Part shown: positions 24,505 to 34,606 of the stretch, one piece after another
Layout: every line of letters starts with the position of its first letter
Position numbering within the stretch: the first letter of the stretch is position 1
NCBI GenBank assembly: GCA_964567665.1
Contig: CAZMNN010000021.1
Coordinates: forward strand, 1 to 45,978
Reading direction: 5' to 3'
Length of the DNA stretch: 45,978 nucleotides
Origin: UBA1731 sp964567665
Lineage (GTDB): Bacteria; Verrucomicrobiota; Kiritimatiellia; RFP12; UBA1067
Position numbers and translations under genes: made by a program
The notes under the pieces: model-generated
What the model saw: the letters and a program-made list of their open reading frames with translations, nothing else
What the model was told of the DNA's origin: nothing
The model's database searches: none

Positions 24505-24732
24505 ATGAGAGACTTTCTTGACAGGGTGGCCGGAATCCTGGAGATTCCCGGCGTTTCTCCGGAGTTAGAGTTCCGCTCGGTGCGAGGGTGGGGGTCTATG
24601 ATGGGCTTTGCGCTGTTTGTCATGCTTGAGGACGAGTACGGCGTAAAGCTTACGCTTGAAGGCTTCATGAAACTGAACACGGTCGCGGATCTCATGGCCG
24701 CAGCGGGGATTTCCGGGGAAGGGGAGCCGTGA
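24505..24732 (+). CDS. acyl carrier protein
   Basis: A 75-residue protein with the four-helix carrier plan. The phosphopantetheine site is in RGWGSMMGFAL, with Ser31 in place of the usual DSL serine; EDEYGVKLT and NTVADLMAAAG are the typical helix III/IV segments. The missing Asp before the serine shows it is a specialised carrier, not the housekeeping AcpP. Its stop overlaps the GTG start of the PglD-like acyltransferase. It could carry an acyl group activated by the ligase at 18390, 4 kb away, to a sugar acceptor. Confidence 0.78.
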   Translation: MRDFLDRVAGILEIPGVSPELEFRSVRGWGSMMGFALFVMLEDEYGVKLTLEGFMKLNTVADLMAAAGISGEGEP

Positions 24733-25364
24733 AGAATCTGCTTATTGTGGGGGCAGGCGGATTTGGACGCGAAATGTTTTGCGCGGCTCGTGAATCTGTC
24801 GGTTTTGGCGAAAATTTTCGCATCAAGGGCTTCCTTGACGCCAACCCTGCCGCACTTGACGGCTTCTTCGGATATCCGGATATCGTTGGTGCGCCGGAAA
24901 CATATGCAGTGTCCCAAGATGACGTGTTCGTGACGGCGCTCGGCAGCATTGAGACCAGAAGGCGGTGTGCCGGACTGATAGAGGCTCGCGGGGGACGTTT
25001 CATGCCGATAATCCACCGTTCGGCATCCATCGGGCAGAATGTCGTCATCGGCGAAGGTTCGTTTGTTGCGCACAATGCGGTGCTTACGGCTGACGTGAAG
25101 GTCGGAAGGCACTCGTGCGTATTCCACGGCGCAGTGATCGGACACGACACGGTTCTCGGCGACTTCTCCCACGTCTATTCGCTCGTGTCGATAGGCGGCG
25201 GAGTGCGCATCGGAGAAGGGGCGTCGGTGTTCCCCGGTGCGAAGATAGTCCCAAGAATCACAGTCGGTGACGGTGCGACTGTCGGAATAGGAAGCACCGT
25301 GGTCTGTTCGGTGTCGCCGGGCGTGACCGTATTCGGTTCACCGGCAACCCGTCTCCGGATCTGA
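24729..25364 (+). CDS. PglD/NeuD-like sugar O- or N-acyltransferase
   Basis: A 211-residue protein with a small N-terminal Rossmann-like domain (LLIVGAGGFGREMF) followed by a left-handed parallel beta-helix of hexapeptide repeats from about residue 95 (IGQNVVIGEGSFVAHNAVL and following turns). HGAVIGHD supplies the likely catalytic histidine. Family members acylate nucleotide sugars or glycan residues. It starts with GTG 24729 in a GTGA overlap with the carrier protein, so the acyl donor may be acyl-ACP instead of acetyl-CoA. The end APGFP-like turn (FGSPATRLRI) is standard. Confidence 0.82.
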   Translation: MKNLLIVGAGGFGREMFCAARESVGFGENFRIKGFLDANPAALDGFFGYPDIVGAPETYAVSQDDVFVTALGSIETRRRCAGLIEARGGRFMPIIHRSASIGQNVVIGEGSFVAHNAVLTADVKVGRHSCVFHGAVIGHDTVLGDFSHVYSLVSIGGGVRIGEGASVFPGAKIVPRITVGDGATVGIGSTVVCSVSPGVTVFGSPATRLRI

Positions 25365-25407
25365 CGGAAACTTCAACAGATGGCTGAACGTGGCGGCGCC
25401 GGAGATT

Positions 25408-25456
25408 CGGCACAATGCCGTCCGTGTGGCGGATGCAGCACTGTGTCATTGTGCCG
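25408..25456. repeat. 10-bp inverted repeat after the acyltransferase gene
   Basis: CGGCACAATG (25408-25417) and CATTGTGCCG (25447-25456) are perfect complements with a 29-nt loop. There is no T-run. It overlaps the half-sites upstream of the sigma-54 promoter and may belong to that control region. Confidence 0.6.
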
Positions 25457-25473
25457 CCGTGACACATGTCACA
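25442..25473 (+). promoter_or_regulatory. putative enhancer half-sites upstream of dnaK
   Basis: Three related half-sites occur: TGTGTCA (25442-25448), its exact complement TGACACA (25460-25466) and TGTCACA (25467-25473). The last two form GTGACA-CA-TGTCAC. They lie about 55-85 bp before the -24 element, the place expected for a sigma-54 activator. Confidence 0.5.
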
Positions 25474-25525
25474 CTTGTTTATGCAATTAATCGGCGAATC
25501 AGTGCAATTTTATCAATGTTCAGTT

Positions 25526-25542
25526 TTGGCACGATGATTGCT
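25526..25542 (+). promoter_or_regulatory. consensus sigma-54 (-24/-12) promoter of dnaK-groES-groEL
   Basis: TTGGCACG (25526-25533), then ATGA, then TTGCT (25538-25542): every position fits YTGGCACGrNNNTTGCW with the required GG/GC spacing. The predicted start is near 25553, giving a leader of about 90 nt. I see no TATAAT-like box between it and dnaK. Confidence 0.78.
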
Positions 25543-25643
25543 TATCAAACGGCAAAGAGAAAAAATGAGACGGCTGGCGCAGCAGAGAGTTGAGCAGAGG
25601 CAAAACTGGCTGAAGTCGACCGTTTCGGCAAGGAGAAAACAAT

Positions 25644-27578
25644 ATGGCAAAGGTTTTGGGAATTGACTTGGGAACGACGAACAGCTGCATGGCCGTCATG
25701 GAAGGCGGCGAGCCGGTCGTGATCCCGAATGCGGAGGGTGCCCGCACGACGCCGTCAATCGTTGCGTTCACGAAGACGGGCGAAGAGCTTGTCGGTCAGG
25801 CGGCGAAGCGTCAGGCCGTCACGAATCCGAAGTCGACGATCTACTCGATCAAGAGGTTCATGGGCCGCCGCTACGACGAGATGACCGAGGAGACGAAAAT
25901 GGTCCCCTACGAGGTCTGCGCCTCGAAGAACGGCGACGCCGCAGTGAAGGTTGAAGGGCGTGAATATTCCGCGCAGGAGATTTCGGCGAAGATCCTCTCG
26001 AAGCTGAAACGCGACGCCGAGGCGTATCTCGGAGAGAAGATCACGCAGGCCGTCATCACGGTGCCTGCGTACTTCAACGACGCGCAGCGTCAGGCCACGA
26101 AGGATGCCGGTGCGATTGCCGGTCTTGAGGTTCTGCGCATCGTCAACGAGCCTACGGCGGCATCGCTCGCATATGGTCTCGACAAGAAGAAGAACGAGAA
26201 GATCGCGGTGTACGACTTCGGCGGCGGCACGTTCGACATTTCGGTTCTTGACATCGGCGACGGAGTCTTCGAGGTCAAGGCGACGAACGGCGACACGCAT
26301 CTCGGCGGCGACGATCTCGACCAGGCGATCATGCGTTGGCTGATCGACAGCTTCAAGGCCGAGCAGGGCATTGACATCTCCACGGACATGATGGCGCGTC
26401 AGCGTCTTAAAGAGGCCGCCGAGAATGCAAAGTGCGCACTCTCCTCCGCCACGACGTTCGACATCTCGCTTCCGTTCATCACAGCGGACGCGACCGGCCC
26501 GAAGCATCTCCAGATGACGCTCACGAGGGCGAAGCTTGAGCAGCTCACGGACGAGCTGGTCGAGCGTACGTCCGGCCCGTGCCGCAAGTGCATGGACGAC
26601 GCCGGCCTGAGCACGGTCGACGAGGTGGTGCTCGTCGGCGGACAGACCCGTATGCCGCGCATCCAGGAGCAGGCGAAGAAGCTCTTCGGCAAGGAGCCGC
26701 ACAAGGGCGTCAACCCCGACGAGGTGGTGGCGATCGGCGCGGCCATTCAGGGCGCGATCCTGAAGGGCGAGGTGAAGGACGTGCTTCTTCTCGACGTCAC
26801 GCCGCTTACGCTCGGCATCGAGACGCTCGGCGGCGTCCTTACGCCGCTCATCGAGCGCAACACCACGATTCCGACCAAGAAGTCGCAGGTGTTCTCGACG
26901 GCGGCTGACAACCAGCCTGCCGTGACGATCTCCATCTTCCAGGGCGACCGCAAGATGGCCCGCGACAACAAGTCGCTCGGCAACTTCAACCTTGACGGCA
27001 TTCCGCCGGCGCCGCGTGGCGTCCCCCAGATCGAGGTGACGTTCGACATCGACGCCAACGGCATCCTCAACGTGTCCGCGAAGGATCTCGGCACCAAGAA
27101 GGAGCAGAAGATCACGATCACCGCCGCCGGCGGCCTCTCGAAGGATGAGATCGAGAAGATGCGCAAGGATGCGGAGATGCACGCAGCTGAGGACGAGAAG
27201 CGCCACGAAGAGGTCGAGATCAGGAACAAGGCCGACGGTCTTGCGTTCCAGGTGGAGAAGACGCTGAAGGACGCGGGCGACAAGATCGACGCCGGCAAGA
27301 AGGCGCCTGTCGAGGCTGCGCTCAAGGATCTTCAGGAAGCCCTCAAGAACGCCTCCACGCCGATCGATACGATCAAGGCGAAGCAGGAGGCCCTGATGAA
27401 GGCCATGGAGCCTGTCGCACAGGAGATGTACGCATCTGCGCAGCAGGCCGGCTCCGGAACGCCGCCTCCTGGCGCGGGTACGCCGCCGCCGAACGGCTCA
27501 TCCGAGACGCCGAACTCCGGAAATGCATCGAAGGACAAGGGTGACGACGTGGTTGACGCCGACTTCACGATGAAGTGA
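25644..27578 (+). CDS. dnaK: chaperone DnaK (Hsp70)
   Basis: A 644-residue Hsp70. The nucleotide-binding domain opens with GIDLGTTNSCMAVMEGGEP and contains VYDFGGGTFDISVLD and EVVLVGGQTRMP; the substrate domain carries LLLDVTPLTLGIETLGG and FDIDANGILNVSAKD, ending in a Gly/Pro-rich tail and a VVDADFTMK terminus. AAGGAG precedes the ATG. DnaK normally works with DnaJ and GrpE, neither encoded here; instead groES and groEL follow directly (62 and 30 nt gaps). The operon has a sigma-54 promoter and no CIRCE repeat. Confidence 0.98.
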   Translation: MAKVLGIDLGTTNSCMAVMEGGEPVVIPNAEGARTTPSIVAFTKTGEELVGQAAKRQAVTNPKSTIYSIKRFMGRRYDEMTEETKMVPYEVCASKNGDAAVKVEGREYSAQEISAKILSKLKRDAEAYLGEKITQAVITVPAYFNDAQRQATKDAGAIAGLEVLRIVNEPTAASLAYGLDKKKNEKIAVYDFGGGTFDISVLDIGDGVFEVKATNGDTHLGGDDLDQAIMRWLIDSFKAEQGIDISTDMMARQRLKEAAENAKCALSSATTFDISLPFITADATGPKHLQMTLTRAKLEQLTDELVERTSGPCRKCMDDAGLSTVDEVVLVGGQTRMPRIQEQAKKLFGKEPHKGVNPDEVVAIGAAIQGAILKGEVKDVLLLDVTPLTLGIETLGGVLTPLIERNTTIPTKKSQVFSTAADNQPAVTISIFQGDRKMARDNKSLGNFNLDGIPPAPRGVPQIEVTFDIDANGILNVSAKDLGTKKEQKITITAAGGLSKDEIEKMRKDAEMHAAEDEKRHEEVEIRNKADGLAFQVEKTLKDAGDKIDAGKKAPVEAALKDLQEALKNASTPIDTIKAKQEALMKAMEPVAQEMYASAQQAGSGTPPPGAGTPPPNGSSETPNSGNASKDKGDDVVDADFTMK

Positions 27579-27640
27579 GCGAAGCCGCGCAAGTCAAAGG
27601 AACAGATTTAGAACCAACAAACCGAAAGGAAACATAAAAC

Positions 27641-27928
27641 ATGAAAATCAGACCTCTGGGTGACCGCGTTCTGGTCGAACCCATCGAAGAGAAGGAGCAG
27701 ACTGTTGGCGGCATCATCATCCCCGATTCCGCGAAGGAGAAGCCCATGCAGGGCAAGGTCGTCTCCGTCGGCAAGAAGACCGACAAGGACGGCAAGGAGA
27801 TTTCGTTTGACGTAAAGGCCGGCGACACCGTTCTCCTCCCGAAGTACGGCGGCACGGAAGTCAAGATCGGCGACAAGAAGCTGCAGCTCGTCCGCGAAGA
27901 GGATCTGCTCGGCGTCGTCGAGAAGTAA
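27641..27928 (+). CDS. groS: co-chaperonin GroES
   Basis: A 95-residue co-chaperonin, the lid of the GroEL chamber. The start MKIRPLGDRVLVEP, the mobile loop EEKEQTVGGIIIPDSAKEKP and the end VREEDLLGVVEK are canonical. GAAAGGA precedes the ATG. Confidence 0.97.
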   Translation: MKIRPLGDRVLVEPIEEKEQTVGGIIIPDSAKEKPMQGKVVSVGKKTDKDGKEISFDVKAGDTVLLPKYGGTEVKIGDKKLQLVREEDLLGVVEK

Positions 27929-27958
27929 CCGTTTAAGACAGAAAGGTAATTCAGAACC

Positions 27959-29593
<1,635 letters not shown>

Positions 29594-29603
29594 TCCGCAA
29601 CGT

Positions 29604-29621
29604 GCGCCGCCTTGGCGGCGC
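29604..29621 (+). repeat. GC-rich hairpin after groEL
   Basis: GCGCCGCC (29604-29611) and GGCGGCGC (29614-29621) form an 8-bp stem with a 2-nt gap (in practice a 4-nt loop), 10 nt after the groEL stop. It may protect the 3' end or act with the terminator that follows. Confidence 0.55.
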
Positions 29622-29629
29622 AGTTCAGA

Positions 29630-29672
29630 CGGCTGGGCGTTCGGAGATTCTCCGGACGCCCGGCTGTTTTTT
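29630..29672 (+). terminator. intrinsic terminator of the chaperone operon
   Basis: A long stem, CGGCTGGGCGTTCGGAG paired with CTCCGGACGCCCGGCTG with a 3-nt loop and a few G-T pairs, is followed by TTTTTT (29667-29672). Confidence 0.9.
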
Positions 29673-29699
29673 GCGCACACACCAGCCGTCGGCCAACTA

Positions 29700-29708
29700 T
29701 GCTATAAT
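29700..29708 (+). promoter_or_regulatory. extended -10 of the membrane-protein gene, near-leaderless
   Basis: TGC followed by TATAAT (29703-29708). The ATG lies 8 nt after the hexamer, the shortest gap in the set, and there is no Shine-Dalgarno. Confidence 0.65.
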
Positions 29709-29716
29709 ACATAGCC

Positions 29717-30262
29717 ATGATTTATTGGTTTTTCGTACTTGGCGTACCTCTTCTGGCGTGTGGCGCATTTGCCGTGGCACGTCCATCGCTTGCCGCGAAT
29801 GCGCTTGTTGCGTTTCCGCGCAGCCGCACAGCCGCCGTGGCGCTGTGCGCCGTCGGCTGGCTGTGGACGGCCTATGAACTGGACAACATCGGCATTGAGG
29901 TGTTCGACCGTTTCCTGAAGGCGTTTCCGTTCGAGCTGTGGATATTGGCGGCGGTTCTCACCGTGCTGACTTGCTGGTGGATGGCGAACCTTCTGCCAAT
30001 ACGCGCCTTCTCCGCGATATTGATGCTGTTTCCTGCGGAGCTGTTCCCCGTCGTAAGGCTTGAAGATACGCCATGGCGACTTGCCCTCGTGGTTTTCGCG
30101 TATGTCTGCGCAGTTGCCGGAATGTTCGGGATGTTCTATCCATGGCGCATCAGGCAGCTGCTTGCGTGGATTGCGGCGTCGCCGCTCCGCGTCGTGGCGA
30201 CCGGAGCGGTCTGCCTTGCCGTCGGAACGCTGTACACCATCCTTGGATGCGCGTTTCTTTGA
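29717..30262 (+). CDS. polytopic membrane protein of unknown function
   Basis: A 181-residue protein made almost entirely of hydrophobic helices; I count about six transmembrane segments (near residues 3-24, 41-60, 74-92, 95-115, 122-143 and 160-180). I recognise no family motif. Tryptophans and charged residues cluster at the helix ends, as in small inner-membrane proteins. The gene stands between the chaperone terminator and pfk, 63 nt before pfk on the same strand, so the two may be co-transcribed. Its own -10 box suggests a leaderless message. Confidence 0.65.
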   Translation: MIYWFFVLGVPLLACGAFAVARPSLAANALVAFPRSRTAAVALCAVGWLWTAYELDNIGIEVFDRFLKAFPFELWILAAVLTVLTCWWMANLLPIRAFSAILMLFPAELFPVVRLEDTPWRLALVVFAYVCAVAGMFGMFYPWRIRQLLAWIAASPLRVVATGAVCLAVGTLYTILGCAFL

Positions 30263-30325
30263 TGCCGATGCAGTCCGCATCGGTGCTTTGCCAGCCTTGA
30301 GTTTCAGAATACATGGAGTTCACAT

Positions 30326-31690
30326 ATGACCACCTCAACAATCGATAAGATAATGTCCAATCCTGCGGCATACCCCCAGGAAGTGCAGCGTCTCGGCGAA
30401 TGCAAGATACCGTCGCCTGTCCGCCGTCACGAGTTTGTGGACGAAGGCGAGCGCATTCTCATAAACGAGAACTGCTCGATGATTGCGGATCTCACGGAAA
30501 AGCTCGGCCATGCACCGAGCTTCGAGCGGGCTGGTCCGCACGAGAAGATATACCACGACCCCACCTGGACACGCGCCGCCATACTTACGGCAGGCGGACT
30601 TTGCCCCGGTCTGAACAACGTGATAAAGGGGCTTGTCGAGATACTTTCCTTCGACTACGGCATCAAGACGATATTCGGCATCAAGTTCGGATTCGCCGGG
30701 CTGATTCCGAGGTTTGGATATGAGCCGATAATGCTCGACCCGGACGTGGTGGACACCATCCACGAACTTGGCGGCACGATACTTGGCTCCTCGCGCGGTC
30801 AACAGCCGACTGACGAGATAGTCGATACGCTCGTGCGCATGAACATCAACGTGCTTTTCGTGATAGGCGGCGACGGCTCGCTCAGGTGCGCCCGCGACGT
30901 AGCCGAGGAGTGCCTGAAGCGCGGACTCAAGATATCTGTGGTTGGCGTTCCGAAGACGATCGACAACGATCTTCAGTTCGTCGGACGCTCCTTCGGATTC
31001 GAGACGGCTGTCGCGGAGGCGACGGCGGTCATCCGCAACGCGCATATGGAGGCGAAGGGAACATTCAACGGCGTCGGTCTCGTGAAGCTGATGGGACGCG
31101 ATTCGGGTTTCATCACGGCCTATGCCACGATTGCGAACCCGGTCGTTAACTTCTGCCTGATTCCGGAGATCGATTTCACCACCGAGAGCCTGCTCACGGC
31201 GCTTGAACGGCGCTTTGCGAGCGGAAAGACGCATACCGTCGTCGTTGTGGCGGAAGGTGCGGGGCAGCGTCTCATCGAGGGCGAGTCCGCTGGCATGGAT
31301 GCCTCTGGCAACGTCCTCAAAAAGGACATCGGCGAGTTCCTGAAGCGCCACATCACAAACCATTTCAAGGCGAAGGGAACGATCTGCTCGGTCAAGTATT
31401 TCGATCCGAGCTACATGATCCGCTCCGTCCCGGCGAAAGGGACAGACGCAATCCGCTGCTACATGCTCGCCAGAAGCGCAGTCCACGCTGCCATGGCCGG
31501 ACGCACGAACTGCGTCGTCGGGCAGACCGAAGAGTGGAATACGCTCGTGCCGATCAGCCTTGCCACGATCGAACGCCAGAAGGTGAATCTCAAGAGCGAC
31601 CTGTGGCGGAGCGTGATGGACGCAACATGGCAGGAGTTCTACCTCAAGGAGGACTTCAACGCCGCCGGCGCCGCAACGATGGCGCCGTAG
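30326..31690 (+). CDS. pfkA: 6-phosphofructokinase, long TP0108-like type
   Basis: A 454-residue phosphofructokinase, longer than the 320-residue classical enzyme and resembling the spirochaete/plant/trypanosome long group. Motifs: GGLCPGLNNVI (residues 90-100), GGDGS (181-185), PKTIDND (209-215) and MGRDSGF (256-262). Gly at the phosphate-donor site (GGDGS, not GGDD) suggests ATP as donor, although the Lys in PKTIDND is also found in pyrophosphate enzymes; I favour ATP. It commits fructose 6-phosphate to glycolysis. A TGGAG stands before the ATG. The SNF2 gene starts 9 nt after its stop. Confidence 0.88.
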   Translation: MTTSTIDKIMSNPAAYPQEVQRLGECKIPSPVRRHEFVDEGERILINENCSMIADLTEKLGHAPSFERAGPHEKIYHDPTWTRAAILTAGGLCPGLNNVIKGLVEILSFDYGIKTIFGIKFGFAGLIPRFGYEPIMLDPDVVDTIHELGGTILGSSRGQQPTDEIVDTLVRMNINVLFVIGGDGSLRCARDVAEECLKRGLKISVVGVPKTIDNDLQFVGRSFGFETAVAEATAVIRNAHMEAKGTFNGVGLVKLMGRDSGFITAYATIANPVVNFCLIPEIDFTTESLLTALERRFASGKTHTVVVVAEGAGQRLIEGESAGMDASGNVLKKDIGEFLKRHITNHFKAKGTICSVKYFDPSYMIRSVPAKGTDAIRCYMLARSAVHAAMAGRTNCVVGQTEEWNTLVPISLATIERQKVNLKSDLWRSVMDATWQEFYLKEDFNAAGAATMAP

Positions 31691-31699
31691 TTCAGCCGC

Positions 31700-34018
31700 A
31701 TGAGCAGCCCCGTGCCGATGCTGGTGGAGTCCGGCGGGCGCTTCTTCGCCCGCTGGTCGCGGGATGATGCCGCAATGCGGTCTGTCCGCAGAAGCGTGCT
31801 TGAAACCCCGGACAGCATCGACACCGTTGACGATGCGTTCCTTGCGGCGCTTCGCACAGACGATGGTCTGGTGCGCTGGAAGTCGAAGGCGGATCTGCGC
31901 GACCTTGGAAGACGGCTTGCGGCGTGGAACTTGGATGACGGATGCGATGCCGCAGACTGTGCGCAGACTGCGTTCCGCTTGATGGAGCCGTCTGCGGACG
32001 GGGGCGGCGGACATAGGCCCGACCTTTGGAGACTTGAGCTGACTGAAGTTCCGCGAACCCGCAAGAGGCTTCGCGCACTTGGCGCAGCGTGTCGCATCTG
32101 GCCGCCGCTTTGCGGAATGACGAACACATCCATCGATCTGGAGCAGTCTGAGATGGAGGCGTTCCTTCGTGTCGGCGCTCCATCCCTGAAAGCCGCCGGA
32201 TACCGCGTGGATCTTCCCGCCAACCTTGAGGCTGAGGTGTCTGCGGAGGCCGTCATTTCGCCGGAGGGCGACTTTGCGTCACGCGGAAAGTCCAAGCTGT
32301 GCGCGAAGGTCACAATCCGCGTCGCCGGCGAGGCTGTATCGCGAGAAGAGATCGAGTTCCTGCTTGAGCAGGGTTCCTGCGTCGTGTTCTTTCGTGGACG
32401 ATGGATCGAGATCGATCGCGGAATCCTCAAGTCCGCCCTCAAGGTGCTTGGTGACGACGGGCGGAGAATGTCTGAACGCGAAGCGATGTCGTTCGCATTC
32501 GGATTCAGCCGGATGCGTGGCGTTGTCGCATCAAGGGTCAAAGGGACGGGATGGTTCGGGAAGGTTCTGGAGGAGCTGCGTTCGGGGGACAGATTCCGCT
32601 CTTTGGCGAAGCCGAGAGCATTTCGCGGGACGCTTCGTGCATATCAGAGGCGAGGCTATTCATGGATCAAGTTCCTCACAGACCGCGGGTTCGGGGCGCT
32701 TCTTGCCGACGACATGGGGCTTGGCAAGACCGTTCAGGTGATTGCGTGGATCTTGAAGCGCAGGGAAAGCGCGGCGGCTCGCACACTCGTTGTCGCGCCC
32801 GTGAGCGTCACAATGAACTGGGTGCGCGAACTGGAGAGGTTTGCCCCGAAACTCAAGGTGATGCTGCACCAGGGACGGGACAGGATGTCCGGACTCAACC
32901 TGCGCACGGCGGCGGCCCGCTGTGATGTGGTGGTGACGGGGTATCCGCTTTTCGTGAAGGACTGCAACGAACTGTGCTGCATCGGGTTTGACGCGCTTGT
33001 GCTTGACGAGGCGCAGACGATAAAGAATCCCGACACGCGGGCGGCCGGCACGGCCAGGGCGTTTCCCGCCGCCGACAGGATCGCCCTCACAGGAACGCCG
33101 TTCGAGAACCGGGCAACAGACCTGTGGAGCATTGAAGAGTTCCTGAATCCCGGACTGCTCGGCACAAGAAGCGAATTTGTCCAGGATTTCGAGCGTCCGC
33201 TGAGCGAAGGCGGCCCGTCGCCCGCGCTTTCGGAGCTGAAGAAGGCATTGGCGCCGTTTCTTCTTCGCCGCATGAAGAACGATCCCGGAATCGCCGCCGA
33301 ACTTGGTCCGAAGCGGGAGATACGCGAATACTGCGTCCTCTCGTCGCGTCAACGCGCAGCATACGAAGTCGCACTCGCCCGCTACGCCAACGGACGTGTC
33401 GGGGGGCGCGGCTCAAAAGGCGCGGCGCTTGCGCTTCTTACGGAGCTGAAGCTCGCCTGCGACGGAATTTCGGCGGACGGGCGCACGATCGACGGCGGAA
33501 AGGTTGACAGGATCGTCCAGCTTCTCGAAAGCATATTCGATGCCGGCGAATCCGCGCTTGTGTTCACGCAGTACGTAAAGGTCGGAGAACGGCTCAAGAA
33601 GCTCCTTGAGGAGAAGTTCGAAAGGAAGGTTCCGTTTCTGCATGGCGGACAGCAGCCGTCCGTGCGAGAGGCGCAGATCGCCGCGTTCAATTCATCTGCC
33701 AAGCCCACCGCCTTCGTGCTGTCGCTCAAGGCGGGCGGATTCGGATTGAACCTCACGAAGGCCACCCATGTGATACACTACGACCGCTGGTGGAATCCGG
33801 CGGTTGAAAACCAGGCGACAGATCGCGCCCACCGCATCGGGCAGACGAGGACGGTGTTTGTGCACCTTTTCATATCGCACGGAACGTTGGAGGACAGGAT
33901 CGATGCGCTTTTGGAGGAGAAGCGCGCACTCGCCGGCGAACTTGTCGTCTCCGGCGAGAGCTTCCTGCTGAAGATGGGAGACAAGGAGTTCGCCCGCACG
34001 GTGAGGCTGTCGGAGTAG
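31700..34018 (+). CDS. SNF2-family DEAD/DEAH-like ATPase (RapA/HepA-like)
   Basis: A 772-residue SWI2/SNF2 ATPase. About 300 N-terminal residues resemble no domain I can name. The ATPase core follows: LLADDMGLGKTVQ (near 336-347), DEAQ (436-439), LTGTPFENRATDLWS, and in lobe 2 SLKAGGFGLNLTKATHVIHYDRWWNPA and DRAHRIGQTR, all typical of bacterial SNF2 proteins. They move along duplex DNA to remodel RNA polymerase or other complexes. No SWIM zinc motif is evident. It begins 9 nt after pfk, and the phosphoribosyltransferase follows 20 nt downstream. Confidence 0.9.
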   Translation: MSSPVPMLVESGGRFFARWSRDDAAMRSVRRSVLETPDSIDTVDDAFLAALRTDDGLVRWKSKADLRDLGRRLAAWNLDDGCDAADCAQTAFRLMEPSADGGGGHRPDLWRLELTEVPRTRKRLRALGAACRIWPPLCGMTNTSIDLEQSEMEAFLRVGAPSLKAAGYRVDLPANLEAEVSAEAVISPEGDFASRGKSKLCAKVTIRVAGEAVSREEIEFLLEQGSCVVFFRGRWIEIDRGILKSALKVLGDDGRRMSEREAMSFAFGFSRMRGVVASRVKGTGWFGKVLEELRSGDRFRSLAKPRAFRGTLRAYQRRGYSWIKFLTDRGFGALLADDMGLGKTVQVIAWILKRRESAAARTLVVAPVSVTMNWVRELERFAPKLKVMLHQGRDRMSGLNLRTAAARCDVVVTGYPLFVKDCNELCCIGFDALVLDEAQTIKNPDTRAAGTARAFPAADRIALTGTPFENRATDLWSIEEFLNPGLLGTRSEFVQDFERPLSEGGPSPALSELKKALAPFLLRRMKNDPGIAAELGPKREIREYCVLSSRQRAAYEVALARYANGRVGGRGSKGAALALLTELKLACDGISADGRTIDGGKVDRIVQLLESIFDAGESALVFTQYVKVGERLKKLLEEKFERKVPFLHGGQQPSVREAQIAAFNSSAKPTAFVLSLKAGGFGLNLTKATHVIHYDRWWNPAVENQATDRAHRIGQTRTVFVHLFISHGTLEDRIDALLEEKRALAGELVVSGESFLLKMGDKEFARTVRLSE

Positions 34019-34038
34019 AGGGCGCGGAGGGAAGTGCA

Positions 34039-34596
34039 ATGAGCGGAAAACGATACATAGACGCGACGGAGTTTCTGCACGACGGATGGGCGCTTGCCGC
34101 CGCCGTGCGCAAGAGCGGCTGGCGGCCCGACTTTCTCGTAGGGCTGTGGCGCGGGGGCGCCCCGGTCGCAGTGTCCATGCACGAATTCCTGAAAGTGACC
34201 GGCTGGGACGTGCAGCACATCCCCCTCAAATGCGCAAGCTATTCGGGGATAGGCGAGAACGCCGGCGATGTCGTGTTCACTCTTGGCGATGAAGTGTTCT
34301 CCATGTTCCGCAGGGGAGACAGGGTGCTTTTCGTGGATGACGTGTTCGACACGGGCAAGACTGCGGTTGCGGTCAGGGACAGAATGGCGCAGACTGGTGC
34401 GGAGATGCGCCTTGCGTGCGTCTACTGGAAGCCGGTCAAGAACACGACTCAGATCAGTCCGGACTACTATGTCAAGGACATCGGAAATGAATGGATCGTA
34501 TTTCCACATGAAATAGATGGGCTTGCGAAGGGAGAGGTCGCCGAGAAGGATTCGACGCTTGCCGGACTTCTTGCATCATGCGACGATGTGGTATAA
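34039..34596 (+). CDS. phosphoribosyltransferase-domain protein
   Basis: A 185-residue type I phosphoribosyltransferase. The PRPP-binding motif VLFVDDVFDTGKTA starts at residue 96, preceded by the LVGLWRGGAPVA loop (about 33-45) that binds pyrophosphate. The layout matches hypoxanthine or xanthine phosphoribosyltransferases of the purine salvage pathway, but the base specificity cannot be read with confidence. GCGGAGGGAAG precedes the ATG. The tsaB promoter lies within its last codons. Confidence 0.78.
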   Translation: MSGKRYIDATEFLHDGWALAAAVRKSGWRPDFLVGLWRGGAPVAVSMHEFLKVTGWDVQHIPLKCASYSGIGENAGDVVFTLGDEVFSMFRRGDRVLFVDDVFDTGKTAVAVRDRMAQTGAEMRLACVYWKPVKNTTQISPDYYVKDIGNEWIVFPHEIDGLAKGEVAEKDSTLAGLLASCDDVV

Positions 34597-34597
34597 T
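34589..34597 (+). promoter_or_regulatory. extended -10 of tsaB, near-leaderless, inside the preceding gene
   Basis: TGG followed by TATAAT (34592-34597). The hexamer contains the upstream gene's stop codon (TAA, 34594-34596). The tsaB ATG is 9 nt downstream, without Shine-Dalgarno. Confidence 0.6.
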
Positions 34598-34606
34598 CAA
34601 GCGGCA

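Noticed and set aside
25365..25643. CIRCE/HrcA control of the chaperone operon
   Set aside because: I looked for TTAGCACTC-N9-GAGTGCTAA and found nothing close. The inverted repeats present have other sequences.
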